From NCBI RefSeq assembly GCF_021432765.1, contig NZ_CP058908.1:1752001-1816000 (forward strand): a stretch of 64,000 nucleotides of DNA. Direction: 5' to 3'. Made by a program: the position numbers and the translations under genes. The notes under the pieces were generated by a model. That model was given only the letters and a program-made list of their open reading frames with translations. It made no database searches and was not told the origin of the DNA. Positions 21,226 to 28,995 of the stretch are shown in pieces (position 1 is the stretch's first letter; the number at the start of each line of letters is the position of its first letter). The DNA is from Pseudomonas phenolilytica (GTDB lineage: Bacteria; Pseudomonadota; Gammaproteobacteria; Pseudomonadales; Pseudomonadaceae).

Positions 21226-21444
21226 GGAACTGCTCCGGGATGTACAGGGAAGCGCTACCTTAGCCGCGCCTCCGTGTTCCTCGGTTGACGGCGATCAAGC
21301 GATTGCCGCGGCGCTGGCGGCGCGCGACGAACGTGCGGTTGGTGTGGTCGACTCACGACCGAACGCCTATGCTCTACGGCGGGCCTCGGCCGTCGCGGAG
21401 CGGCGCGCATGCTGGCACTTCTTCCTCAGCTAAGGATTTCTCAT

Positions 21445-21861
21445 ATGAGCCTGATCAGCGAATTCAAGGCGTTTGCCATGCGCGGCAATGTGATCGACAT
21501 GGCCGTCGGTATCATCATCGGGGCGGCGTTCGGCAAGATCGTTTCTTCGTTCGTCGACGGAGTGGTGATGCCGCCGCTGGGGCTGCTGATCGGTGGCGTG
21601 GATTTCTCCGATCTGGCGATCGTGCTCAAGGAGGCGGTTGGCGAAACCCCGGCAGTGCTGCTGCGCTACGGCGCGTTCATCCAGACGGTGGTGGATTTCC
21701 TGATTGTCGCGTTCGCCATCTTCATCGCGATCAAGGCAATGAACTCGCTGCGTCGCAAGGAGGCCGAAGCGCCCGCCGCGCCGCCGGCGCCGACCAAGGA
21801 GGAGCTGCTGCTCACCGAGATCCGCGACCTGCTGCGTGAGCAGAACCGCAACCAGCCCTGA
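21445..21861 (+). CDS. mscL: Large-conductance mechanosensitive channel MscL
   Basis: Homopentameric inner-membrane valve that opens on hypo-osmotic shock, 138 aa. The N-terminal amphipathic helix and TM1 are intact ([19 protein letters not shown]), TM2 is present ([19 protein letters not shown]), and the cytoplasmic helix ends [12 protein letters not shown] 21445 follows AAGGAT. The terminator just downstream also separates it from convergent norD. Confidence 0.97.
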   Translation: MSLISEFKAFAMRGNVIDMAVGIIIGAAFGKIVSSFVDGVVMPPLGLLIGGVDFSDLAIVLKEAVGETPAVLLRYGAFIQTVVDFLIVAFAIFIAIKAMNSLRRKEAEAPAAPPAPTKEELLLTEIRDLLREQNRNQP

Positions 21862-21879
21862 GCGCATTCGCGCTGACCG

Positions 21880-21902
21880 AACGCCCTGCACCTGCAGGGC
21901 GT
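21880..21902. terminator. Bidirectional terminator between mscL and norD
   Basis: The stem AACGCCCTGCA / TGCAGGGCGTT is followed by TTCGTTT on the plus strand. It lies 18 bases after mscL and 17 bases after norD on the other strand. Confidence 0.75.
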
Positions 21903-21918
21903 TTTCGTTTGGCGCCGC

Positions 21919-23931
21919 TCAGGCGGCGATCAGTCGCCTGAGCCAGTCCAGCAGCACGCGTGGCAGCAGCTCTGGCTTGGGCAGCAGGGCGTACTGGTGC
22001 ACGCCGAACACGGCCGGGAGGTAGCTGGCGGCCTGACGGTCGATGGTCAGGCAGAACGGCCGGATGCCCTGCAACCGTGCCTCGGTGATCGACTGGCGCA
22101 GGTCCTCGACGCCATAGCGGCCTTCGTATTCGTCAACGTCGTTGGGCTTGCCATCGGAGAGCAGCAACAGCAGCCGGTGCGTCGCCGGCTGCTGCATCAG
22201 CAGGCTGCTGGCGTGGCGGATGGCGGTGCCGGCGCGGGTGTAGTGCTCCGGTTCCAGCCCGGCAATGCGCCGGCCGACGCTTTCGCCGTAGCGCTCGCCG
22301 AAGGCCTTGAGGCTGCGCACCGTCACTGCGTTCGGTCCCTGACCGGAGAAGCTCTGCACGCTGTAGGGCTCGCCCAGCCCGTCGAGCGCCAGGCACACCA
22401 GCAGCAACGCCTCGCGCTCGACGTCGATGACCCGGCGGTGATTGCTCAGCCAGCCGTCGGTGGAGCCGCTGGCATCGACCAGCAGCATGATCGCCAGGTC
22501 ATGCTGCTGCAGTCGCTGCGTCTGGTACAGCGCCTGCGGCATGCTCAGGCCGGCGCGGGCCTCGGCGAGGCCGTCGAGGTAGGCGTCCAGATCCACCTCG
22601 TCGCCATCCAGCTGGCGGCGCAGACGCAGACGCCGTGCGCTGAGCTGCTCGAACTGCCGGCGGATGGTCGCCAGCATGCTGCGATGGCGTTCGAGCGTCT
22701 GTTCGATCCACTGCTGTGGTCCGGGCTCTGCCGGCAACAACAGCACCTGCGCGCCCGGATGGCGGTAACTTCGGCTGCGGTAGTCCCACTCCGGGTAGCG
22801 CAGGGCGGCGGTGGCGTTCGGCGTGTTGCGGCTGAAGCGCGCGCGCGGCTCGGGTGGGTCGTCGGACAGCAGGACTTCCTTCGGGCTGCCGGGGCTGACC
22901 ACCAGTCGCGCCTCGTTGAGCTCGCTGAGCGAGTCGGCGAAGTCCTCGGCCGCGGTCGCCTCGTCGCGATCACTGGGGCGCTGCATGCCGAGCGGGTCCT
23001 CGGCATGTTCCAGCGGAGGCGAAGGCTGCACCATCCAGATGCCCGGCTGAGTGTCGTCGTCCTCGTCATCGGCCGCCTCGCGCACCTGCGGCCGACGCGG
23101 CAGGCGAGCGCTGCGCGGTGGTGCGGCGGCGGGGTCCGGTGCGGTCGTCGTCGCGTCGAGCGGATCCAGCCGGGACGGTGCGCGCAGCTCGCCGGTCCAC
23201 AGGTCGGGCAGCAGCGTGGCGCCAGCCGGTTCGCCGTGTGGATAGAGACGGGCCGCCAGCCGTGCCGCCAGCTGCAACGCCTGATGGCCGTCGAAGCATG
23301 TGGGCAGCTCGTCGGGCGCAGCGTCGCTTGGCGACTGCAGCAATCGGCGCAGGAGGGCTTCCAGCGGCTGGCGCGCGGCACTGAAGCGGGCCAGCGGCGG
23401 CCGCGCGGCCAGCAGCTGGTTGCGCTGCTGCTGTATGGCAGCGCGCAGGCCCGGCAGCTGCGCGATCAGGTGCGTATCCGCCGCCCAGGCTTCGAGCAGC
23501 ACGAACAGGCTGCGCTGCAGCGGAGATTCGATGCGTTGCACCAGCGCCGCCGCGCCGCGCCGCGCGCGCACTGCCTGTTGCAGGGCGAGGGTGCGGTACA
23601 GCGTGCGGGCGTCGGCCGGATCGGCCGTGTCCAGGCGTGCCGGCAGCCAGATCGTGCGGCCATCGGTGGCCGGCACGGCGTGCTGTAGATAGGGCGCCTC
23701 GACGCGGCGGAACAGTTTCTCCAGCAACGTAGGTGGCGCCGGCGGCTGCGCCGCGCGCAGGGTGAAGCGTTGGCCGAGGCTGGCATGCAGCAGCAGGTCG
23801 AGGTGGTCGGCGACGTCCGCCAGGGTCGGCCGCGCCGGTGCCGTCGATTCACGCCGTCGGCGCCAGAGCGCCTGAACGTAAACGGTGGCGTGGCGGGCAA
23901 CGTCGGTGACGACGTCTTCGGCTTCGGCCAT
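21919..23931 (-). CDS. norD: Nitric oxide reductase activation protein NorD
   Basis: 670-aa cytoplasmic protein with a C-terminal von Willebrand A domain; the MIDAS motif LLVDASGSTDGW lies at about residues 482-494. NorD works with the MoxR-type ATPase NorQ in maturing or inserting the non-haem iron of cytochrome c NO reductase. Its ATG overlaps the TGA of norQ by one base (TGATG), so the two are translationally coupled. The middle (about 230-360) is a low-complexity acidic/proline linker, as in other NorD proteins. It is the last gene of the operon. Confidence 0.88.
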   Translation of the reverse strand: MAEAEDVVTDVARHATVYVQALWRRRRESTAPARPTLADVADHLDLLLHASLGQRFTLRAAQPPAPPTLLEKLFRRVEAPYLQHAVPATDGRTIWLPARLDTADPADARTLYRTLALQQAVRARRGAAALVQRIESPLQRSLFVLLEAWAADTHLIAQLPGLRAAIQQQRNQLLAARPPLARFSAARQPLEALLRRLLQSPSDAAPDELPTCFDGHQALQLAARLAARLYPHGEPAGATLLPDLWTGELRAPSRLDPLDATTTAPDPAAAPPRSARLPRRPQVREAADDEDDDTQPGIWMVQPSPPLEHAEDPLGMQRPSDRDEATAAEDFADSLSELNEARLVVSPGSPKEVLLSDDPPEPRARFSRNTPNATAALRYPEWDYRSRSYRHPGAQVLLLPAEPGPQQWIEQTLERHRSMLATIRRQFEQLSARRLRLRRQLDGDEVDLDAYLDGLAEARAGLSMPQALYQTQRLQQHDLAIMLLVDASGSTDGWLSNHRRVIDVEREALLLVCLALDGLGEPYSVQSFSGQGPNAVTVRSLKAFGERYGESVGRRIAGLEPEHYTRAGTAIRHASSLLMQQPATHRLLLLLSDGKPNDVDEYEGRYGVEDLRQSITEARLQGIRPFCLTIDRQAASYLPAVFGVHQYALLPKPELLPRVLLDWLRRLIAA

Positions 23932-24761
23932 CAGACGAACGTCAGCTCGACCAGCTCGCGCATGGCGCCGACCAGCGCGGGGTCGTCCGACAGCGGGGCG
24001 ATCAGCGCGACATTGCAGGCGCTGCGCAACGCGACGCCGCTGCCGATCAGGCGGGCCGTGGCGATCAGCAGGCGGGTGCTGGGCAGCTCCGCCAGGCCGC
24101 GATCCTGCAACGCGCGCAGGCGCCCGGCGAGGCTGACCAGCGCGCGCGCGGTAGGCGCGTCGATAGCGCCTTCGCGCTCGACGATGGCCGCCTCGCGGTC
24201 GGCATCGGGGAAGTCGAACTCCAGTGCGACGAAGCGCTGACGAGTGCTGGGCTTGAGGTCCTTGAGCATGCGCTGGTAGCCCGGGTTGTAGGACACCACC
24301 AGTTGGAAGCCTGGCGCCGCCTCGAGGGTTTCGCCGGTCTTGTCCAGCGGCAGGATGCGCCGGTAGTCGGTCAGTGGATGCAGCACGACAATGGTGTCCT
24401 GGCGCGCCTCGACCACTTCGTCGAGGTAACAGATCGCGCCCTCGCGCACCGCGCGGGTCAGTGGGCCGTCGATCCAGCGCGTGCCGTCAGTGCCGATGAG
24501 GAAGCGTCCGAGCAGATCGCTGGCGGTCATGTCGTCGTGGCAGGACACGGTGATCAGCGGCCGGCCGAGGCGCCAGGCCATGTGCTCGACGAAGCGCGTC
24601 TTGCCACAGCCGGTCGGGCCTTTGAGCATCACCGCCAGCTGGCGCGCGTGGCACTGCTCGAAGACTTGCACCTCGTCGGCATTCGGTTGGTACCAGGGCT
24701 CGGCGGTCGGAAACGGGAGGCGTTCGCCGCGCGGCATGGGCGAGACATTCATGTCGGTCAC
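23931..24761 (-). CDS. norQ: MoxR-type AAA+ ATPase NorQ
   Basis: 276-aa AAA+ ATPase with Walker A GPTGCGKT at residues 48-55 and Walker B ICYLDEVVEA. NorQ/CbbQ proteins act with a VWA partner (NorD/CbbO) as a metal-insertion or remodelling pair, here for NorB. The GTG start at 24761 overlaps the norB stop (GTGA), which suggests coupling; ATG 24752 is an alternative without a better ribosome site. It couples directly to norD. Confidence 0.92.
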   Translation of the reverse strand: MTDMNVSPMPRGERLPFPTAEPWYQPNADEVQVFEQCHARQLAVMLKGPTGCGKTRFVEHMAWRLGRPLITVSCHDDMTASDLLGRFLIGTDGTRWIDGPLTRAVREGAICYLDEVVEARQDTIVVLHPLTDYRRILPLDKTGETLEAAPGFQLVVSYNPGYQRMLKDLKPSTRQRFVALEFDFPDADREAAIVEREGAIDAPTARALVSLAGRLRALQDRGLAELPSTRLLIATARLIGSGVALRSACNVALIAPLSDDPALVGAMRELVELTFV

Positions 24762-26128
24762 AGTACGTGCCGCGCCGGAGCGTTGGTCGGCTGCACCTCA
24801 TTCGTCTCGACCTCGATCCGTCGCGGGTGGCGGAAGAAGTCATAGATGAACAGGCCGACGCCGGTGGCAAAGATCGAGGCGGTGGCCACCAGCATGAGGA
24901 AGTGGATCTGGATCTTCAGCTGCGTATCCAGATAGCCCATGCCGAGGATGCGCTCCAGATAGACCTGGCCGATGCCGGCGGTGGCGAACGACAGGGTCAT
25001 GCCGAACATGCCGGCCAACTGCAGCCAGAAGGCCCAGTAGCCGATCGTGCCGCCTTCCTCCTCGCGCCCGCGGGTCAGCGACGGCAGTGCGTAGACGATC
25101 ATCGCCATGACGATCATCGCGTAGGCGCCGTAGAACGCGGCGTGGCCGTGCATGGCGGTGATCAGCGTGCCGTGGGTCCACTTGTTGACGCTGGGGAAGG
25201 TGTGCGCGAAGCCCAAGAGGCCGGCGCCGAACAGCGTGAAGACCGCGCTGCCGAGGGTCCAGTGCAGCGCCAGCTTGTTCGGATGCGCCAGGCCCGAGCG
25301 GCGCATGGCGTAGTAGGCGTACATCGCCATGCCGACCAGCGCCACCGGTTCCAGCGCGCTGAAGAAACCGCCGATCGGCAGCCAATAGCCGGGTACGCCG
25401 ACCCAGTAGTAGTGGTGCGCGGTGCCGAGAATGCCGGCGATGAACACCAGGCCGACGATCACGTACAGCCACTTCTCCATCACCTCGCGGTCGGCGCCGG
25501 ACAGGCGGATCAGCAGGTAGGCGAGGAAGCCGCCCTGGATCATCTCCCACACGCCCTCGACCCACAGGTGGATGGTCCACCAGCGGTAGTAGATCGACAC
25601 CGTGTAGTTCTCGTAATGCAGCAGGGCCGGCAGGTAGAGCACCGCGGCGCTGGCCAGGCCGAGCAGCAGCACGCCCTCGGTGGTGGTGAAACGGCCGGAT
25701 TTCTTGATCGTCATGCCGATGTTGTAGAGGAAGATCAGCATGCAGATGACGATGACAATTTTGTGCGGCAGTGGCTGCTCCAGCAGCTTGTTGCCGGTGC
25801 CGAAGCGGAACAGGTAGCCGATGATGGCGCTGACGCCCATCACCACCCACAGGCCGAGCTGGATGTAGGCCAGCTTGGTGCTGTGCAGCTCGCTGCGCGA
25901 TTCGTCCGGGACCATCCAGTAGGTGGCGCCCATGAAGCCGGTGAGCACCCAGACGATCAGCAGGTTGGTGTGAATCACCTTGGTGACGTCGAAGGGCAGC
26001 AGGTTCAGCAGCGGATCGGGGCCCAGGTATTTCGCTGCCGAGAGCAGGCCGAATACCAGTTGCAGGCCGAACAGCACCATTGCGACGGCGAAATACCAAT
26101 AAGCGACGGACTGTGATTTGTAGCGCAT
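24758..26128 (-). CDS. norB: Nitric oxide reductase catalytic subunit NorB (divergent cNOR type)
   Basis: 12-helix haem-copper-oxidase-family enzyme that reduces 2 NO to N2O, 456 aa. The key residues are in place: the low-spin haem ligand in VIHTNLLIVW, the FeB ligand and glutamates in IHLWVEGVWE, His-His in TAHHYYWVGVPGYW, Glu in FFSALEP, and the haem ligands in MHGHAAFYGAY. It has no N-terminal cytochrome extension, so it is cNOR and not qNOR. The sequence departs clearly from the usual P. stutzeri NorB (about 474 aa, as I recall it), especially in the N-terminal and loop regions. It lies 42 bases after norC. Confidence 0.93.
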   Translation of the reverse strand: MRYKSQSVAYWYFAVAMVLFGLQLVFGLLSAAKYLGPDPLLNLLPFDVTKVIHTNLLIVWVLTGFMGATYWMVPDESRSELHSTKLAYIQLGLWVVMGVSAIIGYLFRFGTGNKLLEQPLPHKIVIVICMLIFLYNIGMTIKKSGRFTTTEGVLLLGLASAAVLYLPALLHYENYTVSIYYRWWTIHLWVEGVWEMIQGGFLAYLLIRLSGADREVMEKWLYVIVGLVFIAGILGTAHHYYWVGVPGYWLPIGGFFSALEPVALVGMAMYAYYAMRRSGLAHPNKLALHWTLGSAVFTLFGAGLLGFAHTFPSVNKWTHGTLITAMHGHAAFYGAYAMIVMAMIVYALPSLTRGREEEGGTIGYWAFWLQLAGMFGMTLSFATAGIGQVYLERILGMGYLDTQLKIQIHFLMLVATASIFATGVGLFIYDFFRHPRRIEVETNEVQPTNAPARHVL

Positions 26129-26170
26129 AGCCTGACCTCTACAAGTGTCGTCCCGCGGCAGCTGCCGCTG

Positions 26171-27040
26171 TTATTTGAATGTCGCGAGGTACGCGACCAG
26201 TTGGTCGAGCTGCTCGTCGGTGAGCGACTGGGCGTAGGTATTCGGCATGAACGAGGTGCCGCCCGCCGAATACATGTCGCCCGGATGCAGATAGGTGCTG
26301 GGGGAGACGATGGACTCGCGGATGTACGCCTCGATGCTGTCGGCGCTGCCTTTGTAGTCCGCCGAGGCCATCGTCTGTTCGGCTCGCGAGGCGAGGCCCG
26401 CCAGCGTCGGCCCGGCCAGGTTCACGCCCGGCGCGATGGAGTGGCAGGCATTGCAGGCCGGGCTGGCGGTGCGGAAAAGCGCCTCACCCTTGGCGATCGG
26501 ATCCTCGGCGCCGCCGATCGGGCGTGCTCCCGGCGGCAGCGCGGCGTCGGCCTTGCCGGGCCCGGAAGCGTCCTGCTGCGCCAGCGTCAGGTCGGTGCCG
26601 GGAATCGACGAGCCGGTGACCAGAATCGGTCGCGGCGGCCAGCCTTGGTTGTCGACGTTGGCGACCCAGTCGAAGAAGGCGATCAGCGCGGCGATTTCCT
26701 CGTCGCTGAGGTTCTGGTTGGGCATCAGCCGGCGATGGCGCTGTTCGTCGTAGAACCTGCCTGGGTCCTTGAGAAAGGCGGTGAGGTAGGGCGCGCCGCG
26801 CAGCTGGGAAATCTTCGTGAGGTCTGGCGCGTAATAGGCGCCTTCGCCAAACAGGGTGTGGCAGTTGATGCAGTTCTTCGCGTGCCAGACGTCCTTGCCG
26901 CGAGTCACCTCGGGGGTGATGGTCTCGGCGTTGGTCAGCTTGGGAAACTGCCGGTGGCTGTCCACCGTGAGGCCGAGGAAGACCACCGTGGCGATGGCGG
27001 TGGAGATGACGGCGAAGGAGCGGGTTTGTCGTTTGTTCAT
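26171..27040 (-). CDS. norC: NorC with an extra C-terminal cytochrome c domain
   Basis: Electron-entry subunit of NO reductase, anchored by an N-terminal helix (about 8-25) with its haem domains in the periplasm. Standard NorC is about 146 aa with one haem. This protein is 289 aa with two: CINCH at 57-61 with a likely Met106 ligand (LMPN), and CNACH at 196-200 with a likely Met265 ligand (FMPN). The first half is normal NorC (INCHTLFGEGAYYAPDLT). A proline/glycine-rich linker (about 135-180) joins a second class I cytochrome c domain. The second haem may replace a soluble cytochrome donor. Confidence 0.93.
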   Translation of the reverse strand: MNKRQTRSFAVISTAIATVVFLGLTVDSHRQFPKLTNAETITPEVTRGKDVWHAKNCINCHTLFGEGAYYAPDLTKISQLRGAPYLTAFLKDPGRFYDEQRHRRLMPNQNLSDEEIAALIAFFDWVANVDNQGWPPRPILVTGSSIPGTDLTLAQQDASGPGKADAALPPGARPIGGAEDPIAKGEALFRTASPACNACHSIAPGVNLAGPTLAGLASRAEQTMASADYKGSADSIEAYIRESIVSPSTYLHPGDMYSAGGTSFMPNTYAQSLTDEQLDQLVAYLATFK

Positions 27041-27059
27041 TGAGATGCCTCAACGGCCG

Positions 27060-27170
27060 TCACACGCCGATGCCTGTCCAGTGGGTGATACCGATGCCGC
27101 CGGCGTACAGAATGGCAACCAGCATCAGCGCGAGGACCACGAAGCTGAGTATCCGTAGAGCTCTTTCCAA
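27060..27170 (-). CDS. Small membrane protein encoded upstream of norC (36 aa)
   Basis: A short gene that starts with TTG at 27170 and stops with TGA at 27060, 19 bases before norC. AGAGGA lies 7-8 bases before the TTG, which is a strong ribosome site. The product starts MERALRILSF and is almost a single hydrophobic helix (about 8-30), ending with polar residues and GIGV. Size and topology recall small accessory subunits of haem-copper enzymes, such as Thermus NorH next to norCB, but no sequence homology is claimed. It probably belongs to the NorCB complex. Confidence 0.65.
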   Translation of the reverse strand: MERALRILSFVVLALMLVAILYAGGIGITHWTGIGV

Positions 27171-27230
27171 GGCCGCATTCCTCTGTGGAGTGACGTGGCG
27201 GGGGAAGTCCGGTGCTTGCGTCGGAGGCAA

Positions 27231-27566
27231 TCAGGGCGGCGCCGGCACGCGCAGGATGGTCACCAGCGTGACCGTATCGGTGATGGCCTGTAAGGCATGC
27301 TCGGCGTGGCCGGCCAGATACACCAAGTCGTTGGCGTGCAGCGTCTGCCAGCGCCCGTCGGCCTGGACCTCGATGCTGCCTTGCAGGCAATGAATGGTGA
27401 TGGAGCCCGCCACGGCGTGGCTGGGAACGACATGCCCGGCATTGAGCACCAGACGCATGACCTCCAGCTCGGGCGTACTGACGAGGGCTTGTGACTTGAG
27501 TTCGGGAAGCTGGTCTGCGCGCAGCAGATGGATCACTTCACCGGATCGGGCATGCTTCAGAGCCAT
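27231..27566 (-). CDS. Cupin-domain protein at the head of the nor operon
   Basis: 111-aa single cupin barrel. Motif 1 is reduced (AGHVVPSHAV with one His, then GSITIHCLQGSIEV), and motif 2 has NDLVYLAGHAEHALQAI with a His pair. Such proteins in NO or anaerobic gene clusters may bind iron or act as small-molecule sensors. The function here is unknown. It is on the same strand as nor and 60 bases upstream of the 36-aa gene, so co-transcription is likely. No FNR/DNR-type box was found in the 130 bases before it. Confidence 0.75.
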   Translation of the reverse strand: MALKHARSGEVIHLLRADQLPELKSQALVSTPELEVMRLVLNAGHVVPSHAVAGSITIHCLQGSIEVQADGRWQTLHANDLVYLAGHAEHALQAITDTVTLVTILRVPAPP

Positions 27567-27660
27567 GAGCGAAATTCACTTTGGTCATGTCTTGCTCGAG
27601 GCTAGTAGAGGTATCCGGGGTTGTCCAACCAGCCGGACGAGGGGTGCCGTTGCGCCCAGG

Positions 27661-27690
27661 GCGATCCCGATGCGTCTGCGTCGGGATCGC
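27661..27690. terminator. Hairpin after the cytochrome c peroxidase gene
   Basis: A perfect 10-bp inverted repeat GCGATCCCGA / TCGGGATCGC with a 10-nt loop lies 8 bases after the ccpA stop. There is no T-run, so it may be a weak or factor-assisted terminator between ccpA and the nor operon. Confidence 0.5.
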
Positions 27691-27698
27691 AGAGCCGC

Positions 27699-28727
27699 TT
27701 ACTCGGGCTTCGGTGTGCTGGCGGTGCTTGCCGGCAGCAGCGGATAGGCGACCTGGGGCTGCTCGCCGGTGAGGCTGTGGAGGAAGGCGGTGATCGCACC
27801 GACCTCATCTTCGGAGAGCTGGCGGCCGAGCTGGCTGTCGCCCATGATCGCCACCGCCTGTTCCAGTTCCCAGACCTCGCCACTGTGGAAGTACGGCGGC
27901 GTCAGGGCGATGTTGCGCAGTGGCGCGGCGCGGAACACGTATTCGTCGTTGGCGGTGTTGGTCACGGCGAAGCGGCCCTTGTCGCCGGTCGGCAGGATCT
28001 CCGCGCCCGGTTTTTTGATCACGCCGAACGGGAAGTAGCTCTGGCCGCCCAGGTTGACGCCGCTGTGGCAGGCGCTGCAGCCGACGTCCATGAACAGCGC
28101 GAGGCCTTTCTTCTGCTGATCATCCAGAGCCTTGTCCTCGCCCTTGAGGAAGCGGTCGAACGGCGAGTTCGGCGTGGTCAGGCTGACCTCGAAGGCCTCC
28201 AGCGCGTAGGCCATGTTGTCGAAGCTGACCGGGTCTTTGTCGTTGGGGAAGGCCTTGCCGAACCCGGCGACATACTCCGGGATGCTCTTGAGCGTGGCGA
28301 CGACGCGCTCGGGCGTGCTGTTCATTTCGACGCTGGCTTGCACCGGGCCCTTGGCCTGTTCCTGCAGGTCCTTGGCGCGTCCGTCCCAGAACTGCGCGGC
28401 ATTGAATACCGCGTTGAGAACGGTCGGCGAGTTGCGCGGGCCTTTCTGCCAGCCGTGGCCGATGGAGGTCGGCACGTTGTCGCTGCCGCCGATGCTGAGG
28501 TTGTGGCAACTGTTGCAGCTGATGATGTGACTGCTGGACAGGCGCGGATCGAACCACAGCTTGTGGCCGAGCAATGCCTGGTTCTCGCTGACGGTCTTGC
28601 CGCGAACTTCGGTGACCTTGGCTGGAATCGGCTTGAAGACGGCGTTGGCGCGCTCGCGCAGCTCGTCGGCATGCGCCGAGGCGGAAAAAAGTAGGCTGCT
28701 AAGCAACAGGGCGTGAGAGGGACGCAT
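27699..28727 (-). CDS. ccpA: Di-haem cytochrome c peroxidase
   Basis: Periplasmic enzyme that reduces H2O2 to water with electrons from cytochrome c or azurin, 342 aa. A Sec signal peptide (cleavage near SASAHA, residue 20) is followed by two c-type haem sites: CNSCH at 71-75 and CSACH near 217-221. ATG 28727 has AAGGAG upstream; the frame is open 12 codons further without one. An ANR/DNR-type box lies 60 bp upstream, in line with known anaerobic expression of this enzyme in pseudomonads. Confidence 0.95.
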   Translation of the reverse strand: MRPSHALLLSSLLFSASAHADELRERANAVFKPIPAKVTEVRGKTVSENQALLGHKLWFDPRLSSSHIISCNSCHNLSIGGSDNVPTSIGHGWQKGPRNSPTVLNAVFNAAQFWDGRAKDLQEQAKGPVQASVEMNSTPERVVATLKSIPEYVAGFGKAFPNDKDPVSFDNMAYALEAFEVSLTTPNSPFDRFLKGEDKALDDQQKKGLALFMDVGCSACHSGVNLGGQSYFPFGVIKKPGAEILPTGDKGRFAVTNTANDEYVFRAAPLRNIALTPPYFHSGEVWELEQAVAIMGDSQLGRQLSEDEVGAITAFLHSLTGEQPQVAYPLLPASTASTPKPE

Positions 28728-28786
28728 CACGATAGGTCTCCTTGTTTGGGAAGGCTCTAGCAAGCCCCTTTCAGCTGCGCGGACGG

Positions 28787-28800
28787 TTGACCTGAATCAA
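28787..28800 (-). promoter_or_regulatory. ANR/DNR (FNR-type) box upstream of ccpA
   Basis: TTGACCTGAATCAA differs from the consensus TTGAT-N4-ATCAA by one base. It is centred about 66 bp upstream of the ccpA start codon, a position that allows activation. Confidence 0.75.
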
Positions 28801-28995
28801 ACCGACGGGGACATACGGCTGCGACTAAGTGTGTCGGCGTGTGACAGCGTGGTTCGGGTTCGCCTGTTCGTGTGATCGCGGACGCGGCTCGGCCCGAAGC
28901 GCCGACGCTGCAGCCGGCAGCCTTGCGGCGTGTCGGTGGCGACGCCAGAATGGCGGCATCAATCGTGGCCCGCGTGCCATCCTCAAGGATTCCCG

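Noticed and set aside
21997..23688. A plus-strand open frame of 563 codons inside the nor region
   Set aside because: Antisense to norD, with typical shadow composition.
24767..26116. A plus-strand open frame of about 450 codons
   Set aside because: Antisense to norB; His/Asp/Gln-rich, with no family features.
27567..27698. FNR/DNR box for the nor operon
   Set aside because: No TTGAT-N4-ATCAA-like site with acceptable match was found; only unrelated half-sites.
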